From Loripinus fragilis (taxonomy: Eukaryota; Mollusca; Bivalvia; Lucinida; Lucinidae): a DNA stretch of 64,000 nucleotides. The stretch lies in the NCBI GenBank assembly GCA_964019695.1, contig OZ026525.1, positions 69,175,753 to 69,239,752 on the forward strand, written 5' to 3'. Positions within the stretch are counted from its first letter, which is position 1. Each line of letters starts with the position of its first letter. Below the pieces are notes generated by a model, which saw only the letters and a list, made by a program, of their open reading frames with translations, made no database searches and had not been told where the DNA came from. Both the position numbers and the translations under genes were made by a program. Positions 1 to 12,600 of the stretch are shown here, piece by piece.

Positions 1-1420
1 AAGTTCTGCAGTTTTCATAAATTTTAAATCACAGTTTATTACAACAGCCCCTTATTTATAGTACACTTTTATAATTCGAAAAGTATCACTTAATTGAAAA
101 TACAAAGATGCTTTAACTGTACCCCCTTGTAGACTGAGTGTGGACTAAAACGCTTATTTTTAATCATCCAAAGGCTTTCTAGCCAGCAACAGATAAAACC
201 CCGGTCATAAGCAAAAATGAAGTCGTTGCATGCGAACAACAAAGGTACTGACAGACTGCACTTCCCTCCACTCAACCTGGGTAGCGCATCAGTAAAGTAC
301 ATTTTGTATTTCATTCATACAATCAAATTTCTATGTTCGACCTAGTCGTATGTTCTCACTACGAGATTTATATAAATTTTTCCTTGTAGTAATACTCAAA
401 TTCAAATCCCAGAGTTATAAATTACAAAAAAAATCTTGACTTTTTATTAATCTTATCTGATTTATTAAACCCCTTATTCCACCAGCATTTTATGTATTGA
501 AAGTGCATATGCATTTCACGTTAGGTGCATATTTTTAATTGCACTTCAGACAATTTTATCATGGAAGCATACTCTATGGGCCCTGATTAGACTGCACCCA
601 TCAGCAAATTGATCTGGGTCCATGTTGAGTCACTCTGAGTGGTGGTATTAGAGACATCGCATTAATACAAAAAACAGCTTATGATAACCAATATACCTGT
701 CTGAAAATTGTTGACAATGCGTCGCAAGGCCACCGCACGATCATTGTGCCATCGCCTTGGGGTTATCGCAGGGTGACCGTCGGATGTCCTTACGATTTTA
801 TGGGACCTGCAAGGTCATCGTGCAGTAACCTTGCTACTTCTATGGCAAGAGTCTACGATCATTTTGGGCCAAAAATGACAATCTAAAAACCTGCGTTGTC
901 CACTGTACGGTGCCTGTACAGGGATCGTACGGGCTATGGACTTAAGATTTTTTCAAATTTGTCATTGTGCGAAGTTAAACAAAATGGTAGAGGCCACAAT
1001 GCCCGTAATTCTGTACGATGATCGCAAGGTCTCCCTGCCGAGGCCACATGGAAATGGTGATTTGGACAGCGTACGGGTATCGTATACTTGTCGTAAGGCA
1101 AATGTAACCGAGGCATTACCTACGAAAATCACATGTTACATGGATGTGACTTAAAATAGATATATTTTACTTATTTTGAACAGCCATGCAAGCCTAAATA
1201 AAACTGTTAAAACCTTGCACTTACAACATAAAAATGGCTTTTGTTTAAATCTCCAAGCTAATATCAATTTCTAAACCATGCATTTACAACATTAAAAGCC
1301 TTCACAACATTTAACAGATATTTCACCTAAATGAAATTTAACTCCTTCTCAAACGATGTACTAGGTTCGATAATTTCTCCAAGATACCACAGTTGCTTAT
1401 CTTTCAACCAGCTATACTTA
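1..1420. other. No gene seen; includes a GC-richer block
   Basis: Intron or 3' flank of the SEC14-like gene. Bases ~715-1140 are clearly less AT-rich than the surroundings and rich in cgtacg/cgatcg words, which suggests an old repeat. The open frames there show no family I recognise, and no terminal SEC14-like exon was found. Confidence 0.4.
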
Positions 1421-2030
1421 TTGCTAAATACAAGTACGTCTGAAATCAATAAGTAATATTATCAATGAACTACACTGTATGGTAGTATTACTCAGGTCAG
1501 CTGTATTTAGACAAGGTTAAAATGGAATTCAATTGTCTGTAAAAGTGCTATTTATCAGGTAATCAATAAATAAAATGTCATCAATCAAGTGAGTTGGTAT
1601 TGGCTCAGTTACTGGTCCGTGGTCAGCCGTATTGGCCTCAGGCCAATACAGCTTGCCATGGACCTGTAACAGGGGTAATACAAAATCATTTGATTAATAA
1701 CGTAATAATAGCATGTGAATACTTATTGCTAAATACTAATGCGTCTGAAATCAATAAGCAATATCATCAATCAACTACACTGTATTGATTGAAAGTAAAT
1801 ACATATTGACTCAAGGTCAACAGTATTCGTTTAGGTCAGCTGTATTCAGACGAGGTTAAAATGGAATACATTTGCCTGTAAAAGTGATGTAAATTATGGT
1901 TATTAATTAATACAAATGTCATTAATCAAGTGATTTTGTATTGGCTCAGTTACTGGTCCGTGGTCAGTTGTGTGAATACAAAATCACTTAATTAATAACG
2001 TAATAATAGCATGTGAATGTTTATTAGTCA
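1421..2030. repeat. Tandem duplication of a ~305-bp unit
   Basis: Bases 1421-1725 and 1726-2030 are two diverged copies, each running from ttgctaaata through cgtctgaaatcaataag to taataatagcatgtgaat. Both contain 'attggctcagttactggtcc'. Copy 1 also carries a short inverted repeat (gtattggcctcaggccaatac). Confidence 0.8.
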
Positions 2031-2439
2031 GGTTTGTATTATAAGATGGCATCAACTAACCCTATTGGACATGTACTACACAAGATTCTAAGACAAAATA
2101 AAGTACCTCACTGGTAGGTTATGCTGAGCTAATTTATAAAAAGATTGGCTATAACATTAATGTATTGCAACAGACTGCATGCTTGGTGGTCAACCCAATC
2201 ACAGTTGGCAACTTTGCTTTCCTCTTTTATTGCACGCCTGTGGGTCAGACTTCAGACTCTATGATGGTTCCGACTTGAAGACGTATCTATTGATGAGATA
2301 GTAGGGGACTGATGCTTTGGCTGTTTGTCAGGCCTACTGGGTTTTGCCTGTTGAATTTCTTTTGCTCCGGTAGTTCAGTTTTATTTACTGTTGAGTCCTT
2401 ATCTTTGCTTTATCTCCTTGTTATATCTTGATTTATATG

Positions 2440-2815
2440 TTCTGGGAGATGATGCATTGATAAGTTAGGGGTCTTTCATGTAAACCAAATATCAATATGT
2501 TTTGATCCACATCTGAATTAAGGGTGAGGTTGGCGCCGTGAAACCGGTTTAAGTCCTCCAGTATAATATTTTACTGACCGTTCCAAGGCGGTGCTTCTTT
2601 TATGTTTTTTGTCTTGTGTTTGCTATGCCTTTGTGCGTGTCTGTTTATATGTGCCTTGTGGTCACCTGCTGGGAACAGGCTGACCTCTTGGCTCTCGTTT
2701 GTGGTGTCTAACCGTGAGTTTGTCACTTTCCCATTGGTATCCTGGGTCAGGTGTGGTGCTTAATTGTATCGATTCCTGATCTTTGCACCCTTCCTTACTT
2801 TTAGCCATTAACTTA
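2440..2815 (+). repeat. Dispersed repeat R1, longest plus-strand copy
   Basis: Runs from gatgcattgataagttaggg to gatctttgcacccttcctta. Recognisable copies are at 15972-16155 (+), 38965-39225 (-), 42365-42745 (-) and 59245-59410 (-). All share 'gctgacctcttggctc' and 'tgtatcgattcctgatcttt' or their complements. Probably the end of a longer retroelement; class unknown. Confidence 0.75.
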
Positions 2816-2924
2816 CAAGGTTGTTATCAGTATATATTTGAGCAGAGGCAGAAAAATATGTATGTTTAATCACCCCCAACCCCACCCCCATTGTCTAGGC
2901 TGCTGTCCGTTTTAAAGCGGTGAA

Positions 2925-3205
2925 TCTGTTGTTCTTAGTTTATTGTAAGTTGTTACTCCCATGATGATTGGAAGTTGTGTTTTATCCTGTTTTTTTATAT
3001 AGTTCTTTGTGTCCTTTTTTAGTTTTGCAATCATCTCCTTGAGGTATAGAGAGCTGGTTGCTTCACTTTAATTGTATTCTTATCTTCATTGTTTGCTGTT
3101 TCTCTCATTGTGCGTGGGTTTTTTGCTGGGTCCTGGTTTTGTTATGTAGTTATTTGTGTCCTTTCTAGTTTTGCAATCATCTGCGTTAGGAGGAGAGGAC
3201 TTTCT
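2925..3205 (+). repeat. Dispersed repeat R2, plus copy
   Basis: Contains two internal copies of 'ttttgcaatcatct' and the 'agagagctggttgcttcact' block. The complement is seen at 13440-13735 and 21010-21150. Adjacent to an R1 copy, so R1 and R2 may be parts of one element. Confidence 0.6.
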
Positions 3206-3456
3206 GTACTTTAAATATTTCTTCATGAATATTCATGCTAAGCTCTACCCACTTTGAATAATTGTATAAATAAACGTTCACGTTTGTACATAGAACAAAG
3301 ACATTACTTGTCAGGTCCACTTATTATATCTAAACATATTTCCACAAGGTCTCATATTTTGGCAAATTTTGTTTATACTGCCAATAGTGTTGAATAAAAA
3401 TCCCCATCAAATATAAGTGTTTTACTGTTAAAATCCAATCTGAATGATTAACTTAC

Positions 3457-3605
3457 ATGTTCCTAGCTTGTCACAATTGATGCTTCCATCCTCTGCTATC
3501 ACGTGACTATTTACTCGTTCTATTGGTACAATGGGATAACTTCTCCCATCAATAATCTGTAGAATTCCAAACCCAATATCATAGTCTTCTGTTTTGAATT
3601 CCCAT
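3457..3605 (-). CDS. SEC14-like exon 11 (GOLD domain), last exon seen
   Basis: Completes the Arg codon (AG|A) and reads [20 protein letters not shown], then [20 protein letters not shown] and NCDKLGT, ending on one base before ACAT|gtaagt. The donor shows that coding continues. No exon carrying the expected final beta strands (like 'YVLRFDNTYS') was found between 1 and 3456. Confidence 0.93.
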
Positions 3606-6600
3606 CTGGAATTAAAGTATCTAAATGAATTTTATGTGGGTTAATAGTTATAGTTAATTAACAGAAATCATCAAAATTAACGATTCATTAGGAAATCACA
3701 TAGCATGCATTTTAATAGAAGATAACAATTTTAACTTTTGTTTTTATAAGCATATTAGTAAAGGCCAACCTTTTTAACTCTTAGTAATCAGAAATGAACA
3801 TTGTCACTTTCATTTAAAATAGAATGATTTATGTGATTATGATTTTAAATTAGCATGTTTGTTACTTTGTGCTTACTGATCATCATACAAAGTTACTGCA
3901 TGCAAAACCTGTAATAAGCATTTGAGCCCTGACATGAGATTTCCAACAATATGGTATGTGCGACCAGCAAAGCCTCAGATTAGCCTGCGCATACGCGCAG
4001 TCTGATCAGAGTCTTTGCAAATCGCATGAATATTCTAAGAGTGTTAAGCTACTGACTGAACATTATTTGGATGTTCTAAGCTTAAAAGGAGTTTACACAG
4101 GCTCGTCCGAGTCTACACTTGTCAAGATGCCACATTGTTGGAAATCACATTTTACAGCTCATTTGTCTTTTTCGTCACAGTTGCTGTATTTGATTGTTCT
4201 ATTCAACTGTATATTTAGTGAGTTGATGCATAGCCTTACAGCGTATTAAACGTTGATTAAAAATTGATAAGTGAAATATATTAACTACCCCTTGTATTAG
4301 CTAGTGTCCTTTCTAGGATAGATGCATTTCCAATGATACTGATTCTACTCATTTAACAAACAAATAACTAACAGAACTAACAAATAAGTAGACATTTCAT
4401 CTGTTCATCCTTTAAATGAATTAATTAGCATAATGTGATAATACAAACCAATATAAGCTTGGCTGTTTCATCAGTATCTACAATATTGTTGGTTACATTT
4501 GACTAATGATTTTATCAAAATTTCGTTACGTTATATGTGCATAATACATTACTAATGTTATGAAACTATGTCTTATATAGATGAGAAACAATAAACTACT
4601 TGATACTGATTTTAATCGTTAAAGCACCCCTTCAATTAGCAACAGGCTACATTTTCAAATATTGCTTCTTTTATAAAAGAAAGACAAATAAGGCTTGATA
4701 TTTTATGTGAATGGCAGACGGTTCATATGAAATATAAAGCCTTATTTTCCAAAAGTCTAGAAAGTATCCACAATTTTTTCATTGGCAGCAATAAAAATTG
4801 GCGCTTTAAGGGTTAACTGTCCAGTACTGATCTCTTTCATTTTTGACAGAATGAAACTGATAAATGTAATTGGCATTTTGTATAGTTTAAACAGTACCCT
4901 AGGAGCCAAGAAGACATCACGTTATTGGCGTCAATCTTTTTGTGTCACTTTCCGGACAAACGGATCTGTTAAAATTGTATGCAAGGGTAATTAGCTACAG
5001 CAGGCAAAGTTAAAAACGACAAATCTATTTGCGGACAATTAAGAGATTATATCACCGAGACAATTCGAAATGTAAGGATATTTGACACCACAAATCCCCA
5101 AATAGAGTACTGCATGACGTGTTGCATAGGCCTATATTACACACAGGTAGTTTGCTTTTCTGTCTTGTCACCCAGATAGTTCGCAGCGGCGCGGTTAATA
5201 ACTTTACACAGTAGGCGGGGAGAGAACAAACCAATCTACATCTAGCACGTGACTGAATCATTTTATTGACTTATCGACTTGACATCGTCGCTCAGACTCA
5301 ATGTCCACGGTGGAATTCCATCGGCAGTATCTAAATCATCACCCTTTGGTGGCTTATAAACCAAATACCTCAAAATACATCCTGTCTTCTCAACATCAAA
5401 TTTGATTAAAAGTTTATCTCCCTTTGCGATTGTAGCTTTCGTCATATGAGCAAGTAGTTCCTCGTTTTCCATGTAGTATTTCTCTGGGACATCTCCGCCT
5501 TGATTTATCTGGTGAAATATGAAAGTAACTTAATCAGATGAATTTCAAAATTATATACTACTTTTGATGCTACTGTGTTTACTTATCAGACAATAGACAT
5601 TAAGATTCGTTATGGTTTGAGAGTGGCATAGGCTGAAAAATAACAAAAGTGATGCTTTATGACAGAGTTTTGTATTAATTTGTCGAGATAGATATGTATT
5701 CAAGATGTAAATCATATTGTATTCGTAAAATTTTATTAAGTGAAATAAAAATTAACCTCACATCTGGCAGTAAAATAACGCCATGCAATAAAATCGATAA
5801 ACCACTAGCGGTTTACAGATTTAGGGAACCATTATGACGTCCATAACAACGTCGTGTACATAAGGACAAAATTAGGACGTTTTTACGAAATGAAACGTCA
5901 AAGTAATCTTAATATCATATGATATTTGTGCTCTTGTATTATTGAATTTATTAAACTTGTTGCGAAAAAAAGATAAAATGCTCAGCAAGCCTTGCATTTT
6001 ATCTCTTTTCCCAAACTCGTTTAATAAATTTAATAAAACATGAACACTCATGTATTCAAGATGTATATCATATTGTATTTGTAAATTTTTATCCAGTGAA
6101 CAAAACATTATTTATATCAATAAGACACTTGTGAGCGATTCTGTTTGATCCACATGTAAATGGTTTCAAAATAGAGCAGATATAGGCAGGAAATGCCTGA
6201 ATTAAGGATTAGATCAGAGACCAAACTTTGACATAAAAGTGAAAAGAACCAAGAACGATAGCCTAGTGGTTAAGGCATCCACTTTGGGGTGGGGGGTTTA
6301 AGGGTCGAATCCCAGTGTCGATGACAGTGGGGTATCATTCTCATATGGCAGGCTGGTGAGCTGCCAGCTAGTTAAATGAATGGTTACAAATTCTTAACCT
6401 GTCTGGTGCTTGGTAAAAGGATGGCATTTGGGAAGTAAATGTGACAGAGGTGTCTCATTAGTTAGAAATGGCTGGCCATTTCAATAAGGGTGACACTATA
6501 ATAAACAAGCACTTTACTTTCTTTTTTTACTTTATATAGACGATCGTACGTAAGTGCTCATGTTTTATTGAATTTATTAAACGAGTTGGGAAAAAGAGAT

Positions 6601-9600
6601 AAAATATGAGAGCTCTTTCTCAACGAGATTACGAGATTAATAAATTTAATAATACAAGAGCACAAATGTTAGATTCTATTTATCATATGACATTAAGATT
6701 ACTTTGAAATCTCATTCCTGGCTGAAAAAAGTTAAAATTTTGTCACTATGTAAGCAACGTTGTGATTTCATACATGTACCATTACCCGAAAATCTGTTCA
6801 CCACTAGTGGTTTATTGATTGTAATGCATGGCGTTATTTCATTCCCAGACGTGACGTCATGTGATAAAAGAAAGTAAGGCATAAAGCATTATTTGAATAT
6901 AACATAGCTACAATGGAGTGAAGCTGTGTCTAAAATAGGATAAGTTATGATCTCGCTAAACATGAGACAAGTAAAAGTCTCATATTGTATGAGTCACCAG
7001 AAAACCCCCATGTTTTGGGCAGCAATTGTAACGCCCAATAAATTTCTTTGAGATACAAGATATCTTGTCGTATTTTATTGTTGCATATAAAAAGCATCAC
7101 ATTTTTGTTGTTGCCTCAAAACGGTTTAGTTAAGCATATACTTCTGTTGTAAGCAGACAAGAATATGTGTTTCTAAACATGATTGAATATTACTAGAATT
7201 TGGCTTAGTCACAGTTCATAGACCACCAATTGCACCCTGATGCTGATGCACTACAATACAAAAAGACACCACAAACTTATAGGTACATAATCATCTATCA
7301 AGTTATATGCACGGATCCATAAAAATTCAGTCCGGGGGTAGGGGGTCCATACAACTTGTATTAGTCATCAAGGTATTTCACATGGGGACAAACGGGCCTC
7401 CTTCAAGAAGCAATTCCAGGGAGGCCCGTACCAGAATTTTCAAGGAAACCTTTAGCCACTTGTGATATTCCAGTGTGGGGTTCTGGATCTTCCATGACCC
7501 TTCTCAGGATCGTTCCATGAATTAATCACTTCTCTTTTCCTAAGAAATATATTTTATTGATATGTTAGTAAATTGGTATGTAACAAGACCAAGGCAAAGC
7601 ACATATCCACCAACCAAAATGGGAGCAAGAAAGAACAACACATTTAAAACAAGAGAATCCTTGACCAAATACAGCAAATTCTAGCATTGTTAAAGATAAA
7701 ACAAGTCTTGTAGATTACAGCTGCTTTGCAAGCCTAAACAATAAAAGTTTTATAATGATTATATCTTAGGTTAACCCTTAGTTTGTGAAGTGTCATATGT
7801 AGTCCATGAGCTGATTGAGATGTCTGTACCACCCAAGCTGAATAGATCCCCCAATGTTTTTTTGATAAGAGTAACATGTAAAGGCTCGGAAAATATTTGG
7901 GGGCTGTGTCTGAGTGGTAGCTTTACTGTCTAAATCTTAGTGTAAACTACGATACCCCAAAAAGATAATAATACTTCACAAAACTTTCATGGAACTGAAA
8001 TGAATATTAAACTGTAAATATGTTAACAAATGATAGTGTCGATATAAGAAATACTCACATAGAAGTTATTTTCATAAATGTTTGAACTTTAGAATGTGTC
8101 TGTAACGTGTTTACGTTACATTTTAAGGAGCTGTATCAAAATAAGTGAAAACTATTTGTATTGTTTTTCCTTGTAGATGCAGAAGTAGACAAAAGCAGTT
8201 TTGTTTATAATGATCAGGTAGTAAATTTAATTTGCTTTACAAATATGCAATTATATTTACTGTATCTTATACACTTTTTGATTTATGACCTGTTGAAGTG
8301 CCCTACCCATATACAAAAAGTTCTTGTAAACACAGATATTAATTAGCTGTGATCCACTTATCAATGCAGATGTAATAAAACGAGGAAGCAAATACCACTT
8401 CATTTGATAAGACATACCTGCAAGACTTACAATTAAGTTAGATTGTAATAAAATCCAAAAACCTATGCCTAATTCTAATAGTAACGTATGTAACATATAT
8501 ACAAATTATATGCCTATACTTCTATTTCTTCTGTAGTATTGTGATTTTATTACAAATGACTTGTGTAGCTGCCTATACTACACATAATTGTTAGCCAAAC
8601 GATAAAAAGTATCATAATAAAAAGATATGTGAGCTTATTTTAAACACATATGTCAGTAAATGGATATATTTGTCTGTTTATGTTTTAAACAAAACAACTA
8701 CCTTTAAAAATATGTCCCAAAGTTTACGTACATTTAAAAGCTGTTCTTTATGGCACAAGAATGAATCAATAACTGCCTTTGGACTGAAGACCAGTCTTCC
8801 AGTCGTCATTAGGTAACGTATATGACATAATGTTAAACAAATATTCATACATGAAATTCAGACATTCTGATATGATAAATAATAATAATTATGGCACAAT
8901 TCAGTCAATTTAGCTAGGTCTTCTGATTGCATCAAATCACGGTAGCTTTATCAATCAGCTGACATCATCTGGGCGCAAAGAATACTCATTTTTGTAATTT
9001 CATGCATTCTCATCATCGTCATAATCACTTTCATCTTCATCTGCTGTATCGTCTACATTGTCTTCAAAGTTGTCGTCAATCATATTGTCACAAAACTGAT
9101 TCTTACATGCCAGCGACCATTTCAATGCGTTAACAACACACTGGCATTCAGGGGCTTTGCACACTCTACTGCATTTACATGCAATCAGCTCCATCACGAC
9201 TTGTGGGGCAGGTAAACACTGCATCCAGTCAATTACTATTTGTCCATCCTCTATCATTCATCCATGTCCTTCTGGGCTTGGGGTGTATGTTTCTTGTTCT
9301 AAACACCTTTTCCATATGCATGATTGATAATTAGCCCGCATAGCATGGAGCATAAGGGTATCTTGACAAGGTGGAAGTTGACTAGAATCTACATCTCCTT
9401 TCTTGACCCTAAACAACTGGTATCTCAAATCATTCACTTTGCAAAGAGAGGTCTGTGATGCATACATTTTGCATGAAAACTCTTGCAACAATGTAAACAG
9501 TTCCTCTGACAGAACCCAACTCTTACCCAATCCTTCCATGGCCTTCTGCAGTCTACCCCCCTTCGTTACAAGCTTTAGAGCACTTACTTTTCCTCGACCA

Positions 9601-12600
9601 CAAAAGGCGCTGACTGAGTCAAGCCTGTAAATGCATGAAGCCCTTGTAAAGCTTTACAAGACTCTTCACCGAGAGACTGCCCAACTTTGGTAATGTCAAT
9701 GTGACGAAGTCTGTTTTTTGTTCAGCATTGGATATACATATTGCAACTTATTTGATGGTATTCTGAAAGGCAAATGATAAACACATCTGTGTCTTCTGTC
9801 ATGATAACCATGGATCTATAGTTACTGGAAGCATGATTGGTGTGAAGTAACATGCATGTGTCAGCTTCTTCTTGGGAGGTAGCAAGTTCATCAACGACCT
9901 CGGAGCCATCTTTAGTGACTTTGAAACACTCTTTCTCACATGTAATGTAGAGTAGTTTGCTGCCAAGCTTCTCTGGATATGGATCATTCCTCCACGCTTG
10001 ACAAAGAAATTTGATGAGAGCTGTTTTACTTACTGAGCTTCTCAGCAGTCTCTTCCACTGTGGTATCTTCTGACCGGCAACAATATTACCATGTGCTAAA
10101 CCGGTAGCTTCTGCTCTACCCTCACCCTCTGCTGTTTTGATTGAGTTGTCTTTATAGACATCAAACAAAATGTCTATTCTGCTACTGACATTTCCTGACT
10201 GGATTGCAATCATGAATATGCTCTCCGCAATGTCCCCAAATGTCCTATTGTCGCCACTTATCTTATTTACTAAGCTCATACCATCTATAATGCATGCTGT
10301 TGGCAATGGAATTGATTTGGCTGGTGCAACTCTACTTTCAATATGTCGTGCTAGAGTTGATTTATTTGTTTTCTTGAGAGTGCCATCACAATTAGACAAT
10401 GCCAAAGGCAACGGGCCATCAATACTTCCCTCATATCTAGATTGCGACTTGTAGCAACCAAAACCATACTTCCAAACAATCTCCTATCTGCTTTTAGAAT
10501 GACATTTTTTCCAGGAACTTTTGTCTTTTTTGAATTTTTAAGGTTACTGAAGGTCTTAAGCTGTAGTTTAGGCTGCCTTTCATAAAAGTCCTTATATGCA
10601 TTTTCATCAAGGCGTCACTTTTGAAATTCATAATAGGCCTTTCCTCCTTTCTCTCTTGCATTAATGAGGTCATGTTTAACATCAGGTGGTGCTGCAGATG
10701 CAGTTGAAATTGAAATTAAGTCATATTGGGTGGAGAATGGGTTCACCCACGTCGTTTCTAGTAGGTCAACAACAGCTTGTGTGCTTTGTTCATCTTTCTT
10801 TATTCTTGCAGGTTCTAAATCTGCATGAGAAACACCTGGTGGCTTTTCATGGACCATTTCCCTCAAATTTCGCAAGCAAATACTTCTATACTCTGCCGTA
10901 AGGCAGTATTTGCTCACTGCCCCAGGGTTTAAACTAAATCCTTTAGTGCATCCTGCTGTCTGTGTGTCTTTATTTCCTGTTTCTTCAATAGCTTGATCAA
11001 CAGGTATCCGTCCAAATGTGTTTGCTGCCCCCACTTGTACAGACATCCCCCCATTCTTCAAATGCTCATATACTTCTGGATGTTCCATAGGTAAGTTTAG
11101 CATCTGATTATTAAATACTGGCAGGTATTTTGCATAATTTAGTCTATCATATGCGAATATCCATGGTATCACTGCTTTTATCGTAGCCAGATGGAACATC
11201 CAGTTACCCTCCCTTGAAGTCCTGATCAGGCCAAGCAGTATTTCCACCATATCTATGTAGCTCATCCAGAAACATGATAGCTCTCCATTATCATTTCTAA
11301 GTGCATTCTGGTATTCATTGAAGAGCTGAAATATTCTTGTACAGCTTTTGCTTTTGAAAACATGCTCAAATTGGAATCACCAGGGCTCCAGCGTTTCTCT
11401 GTAGTTGAGCAGACTTGTTTATGTCCGACTTCTTCAGAAATTATGTCCCACAAAGAGCCTTGTCACAAGAATATGTGCGTTAGTCCATGCATATTTTCCA
11501 GTTGAAATTCAGTTTGAACGGCTGTTGAACAAAATAACTAATTCCTGTTATATACGTTACCACAAATTAGCTTTTTTGAAGCAGTTCAGAAAACATTTTC
11601 TGCTGAATATACTTAGGTGGCAGCTAGACTATGCGAAAATATTGGCTATGGTTTATATTTAAATGTTTTAATGGATCTTCAGTCGAATTCGATTTTTTGT
11701 ATAACTACTTAACAATGGGGTATTATGTAATAAGCCCTATAGCTCACAACTTATGTTAGACACTTTTGTTTTTTATGTTGCAATGCATATTGCCCATTCC
11801 CTTTGACAATTCAAATGTGTTTTGAAGAGTGAAAAATCGGTCAAGATATATTTCAAGAGGAACAAACACAGATGCATTGTCATAAAGTCTCAAGAGAGTC
11901 TAAAATTGTAATGTAAGTAACATGCTGGTGGTCAAAATGATCGCCAAATATATCTTAAAGTAAAGCAAAGGGACATAAACAATTCAAAAGTGTAAAGTTA
12001 TTCTTACTAAATTATGCTTTACTTATTTAAGCAGTTTGTTTGTATTTAATATGCTGTCTTCTAAATTTTAGGGGTAACGTAATAAACATGCAGTTTTTAC
12101 CCACAAAGCTACCACCAGTACATGTCCCCCAACTTTTTAACAAGACTACACACATAGCCATAGATGAAAATCAAAGGGGGAATTGTTCAGGTCTGATGGT
12201 ACCGACTTCCAAATTTTGGGGTATTGGCTCACAGCCTAATGCAGTTGACATTACTTTCTCGATTAAATCTTATCATTTTAAGTTTATCAATGGGAATTTT
12301 CTAGAAGGTACATCTGGGATATGCTTATTTTAAGACTCTGAGCCTGGAAAGAAATATACATTAAAAGTATTTATAAAGTGTGTAATTAAACGGTGTGGAT
12401 AAAATAAATGACCAGGGAATCACTTTTTGGCATCACAAGGGCTTATAATGACGTGACTTTAAGCAAATACCATGTACATGACTTAAAAGTTCACACACAA
12501 ACATACAACACGTGATTTCATACACTTTAATAACATGAACCAAACATATGCTTGTGTTTGAAATAAGATTACCATGTCAGATGAAACACACAGAAACACT

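Noticed and set aside
1..3456. Final SEC14-like exon
   Set aside because: I looked for the expected last GOLD strands on the minus strand and found no match with a usable acceptor; the exon is most likely outside the window.
6249..6325. Functional tRNA gene
   Set aside because: A- and B-boxes are present, but no clean acceptor or anticodon stem, and a SINE-like body follows.
9258..10617. Three in-frame TGA codons in the nuclease-like ORF as possible selenocysteine
   Set aside because: The same copy also has at least three frameshifts, and the aligned family positions are ordinary residues, so simple decay explains them.
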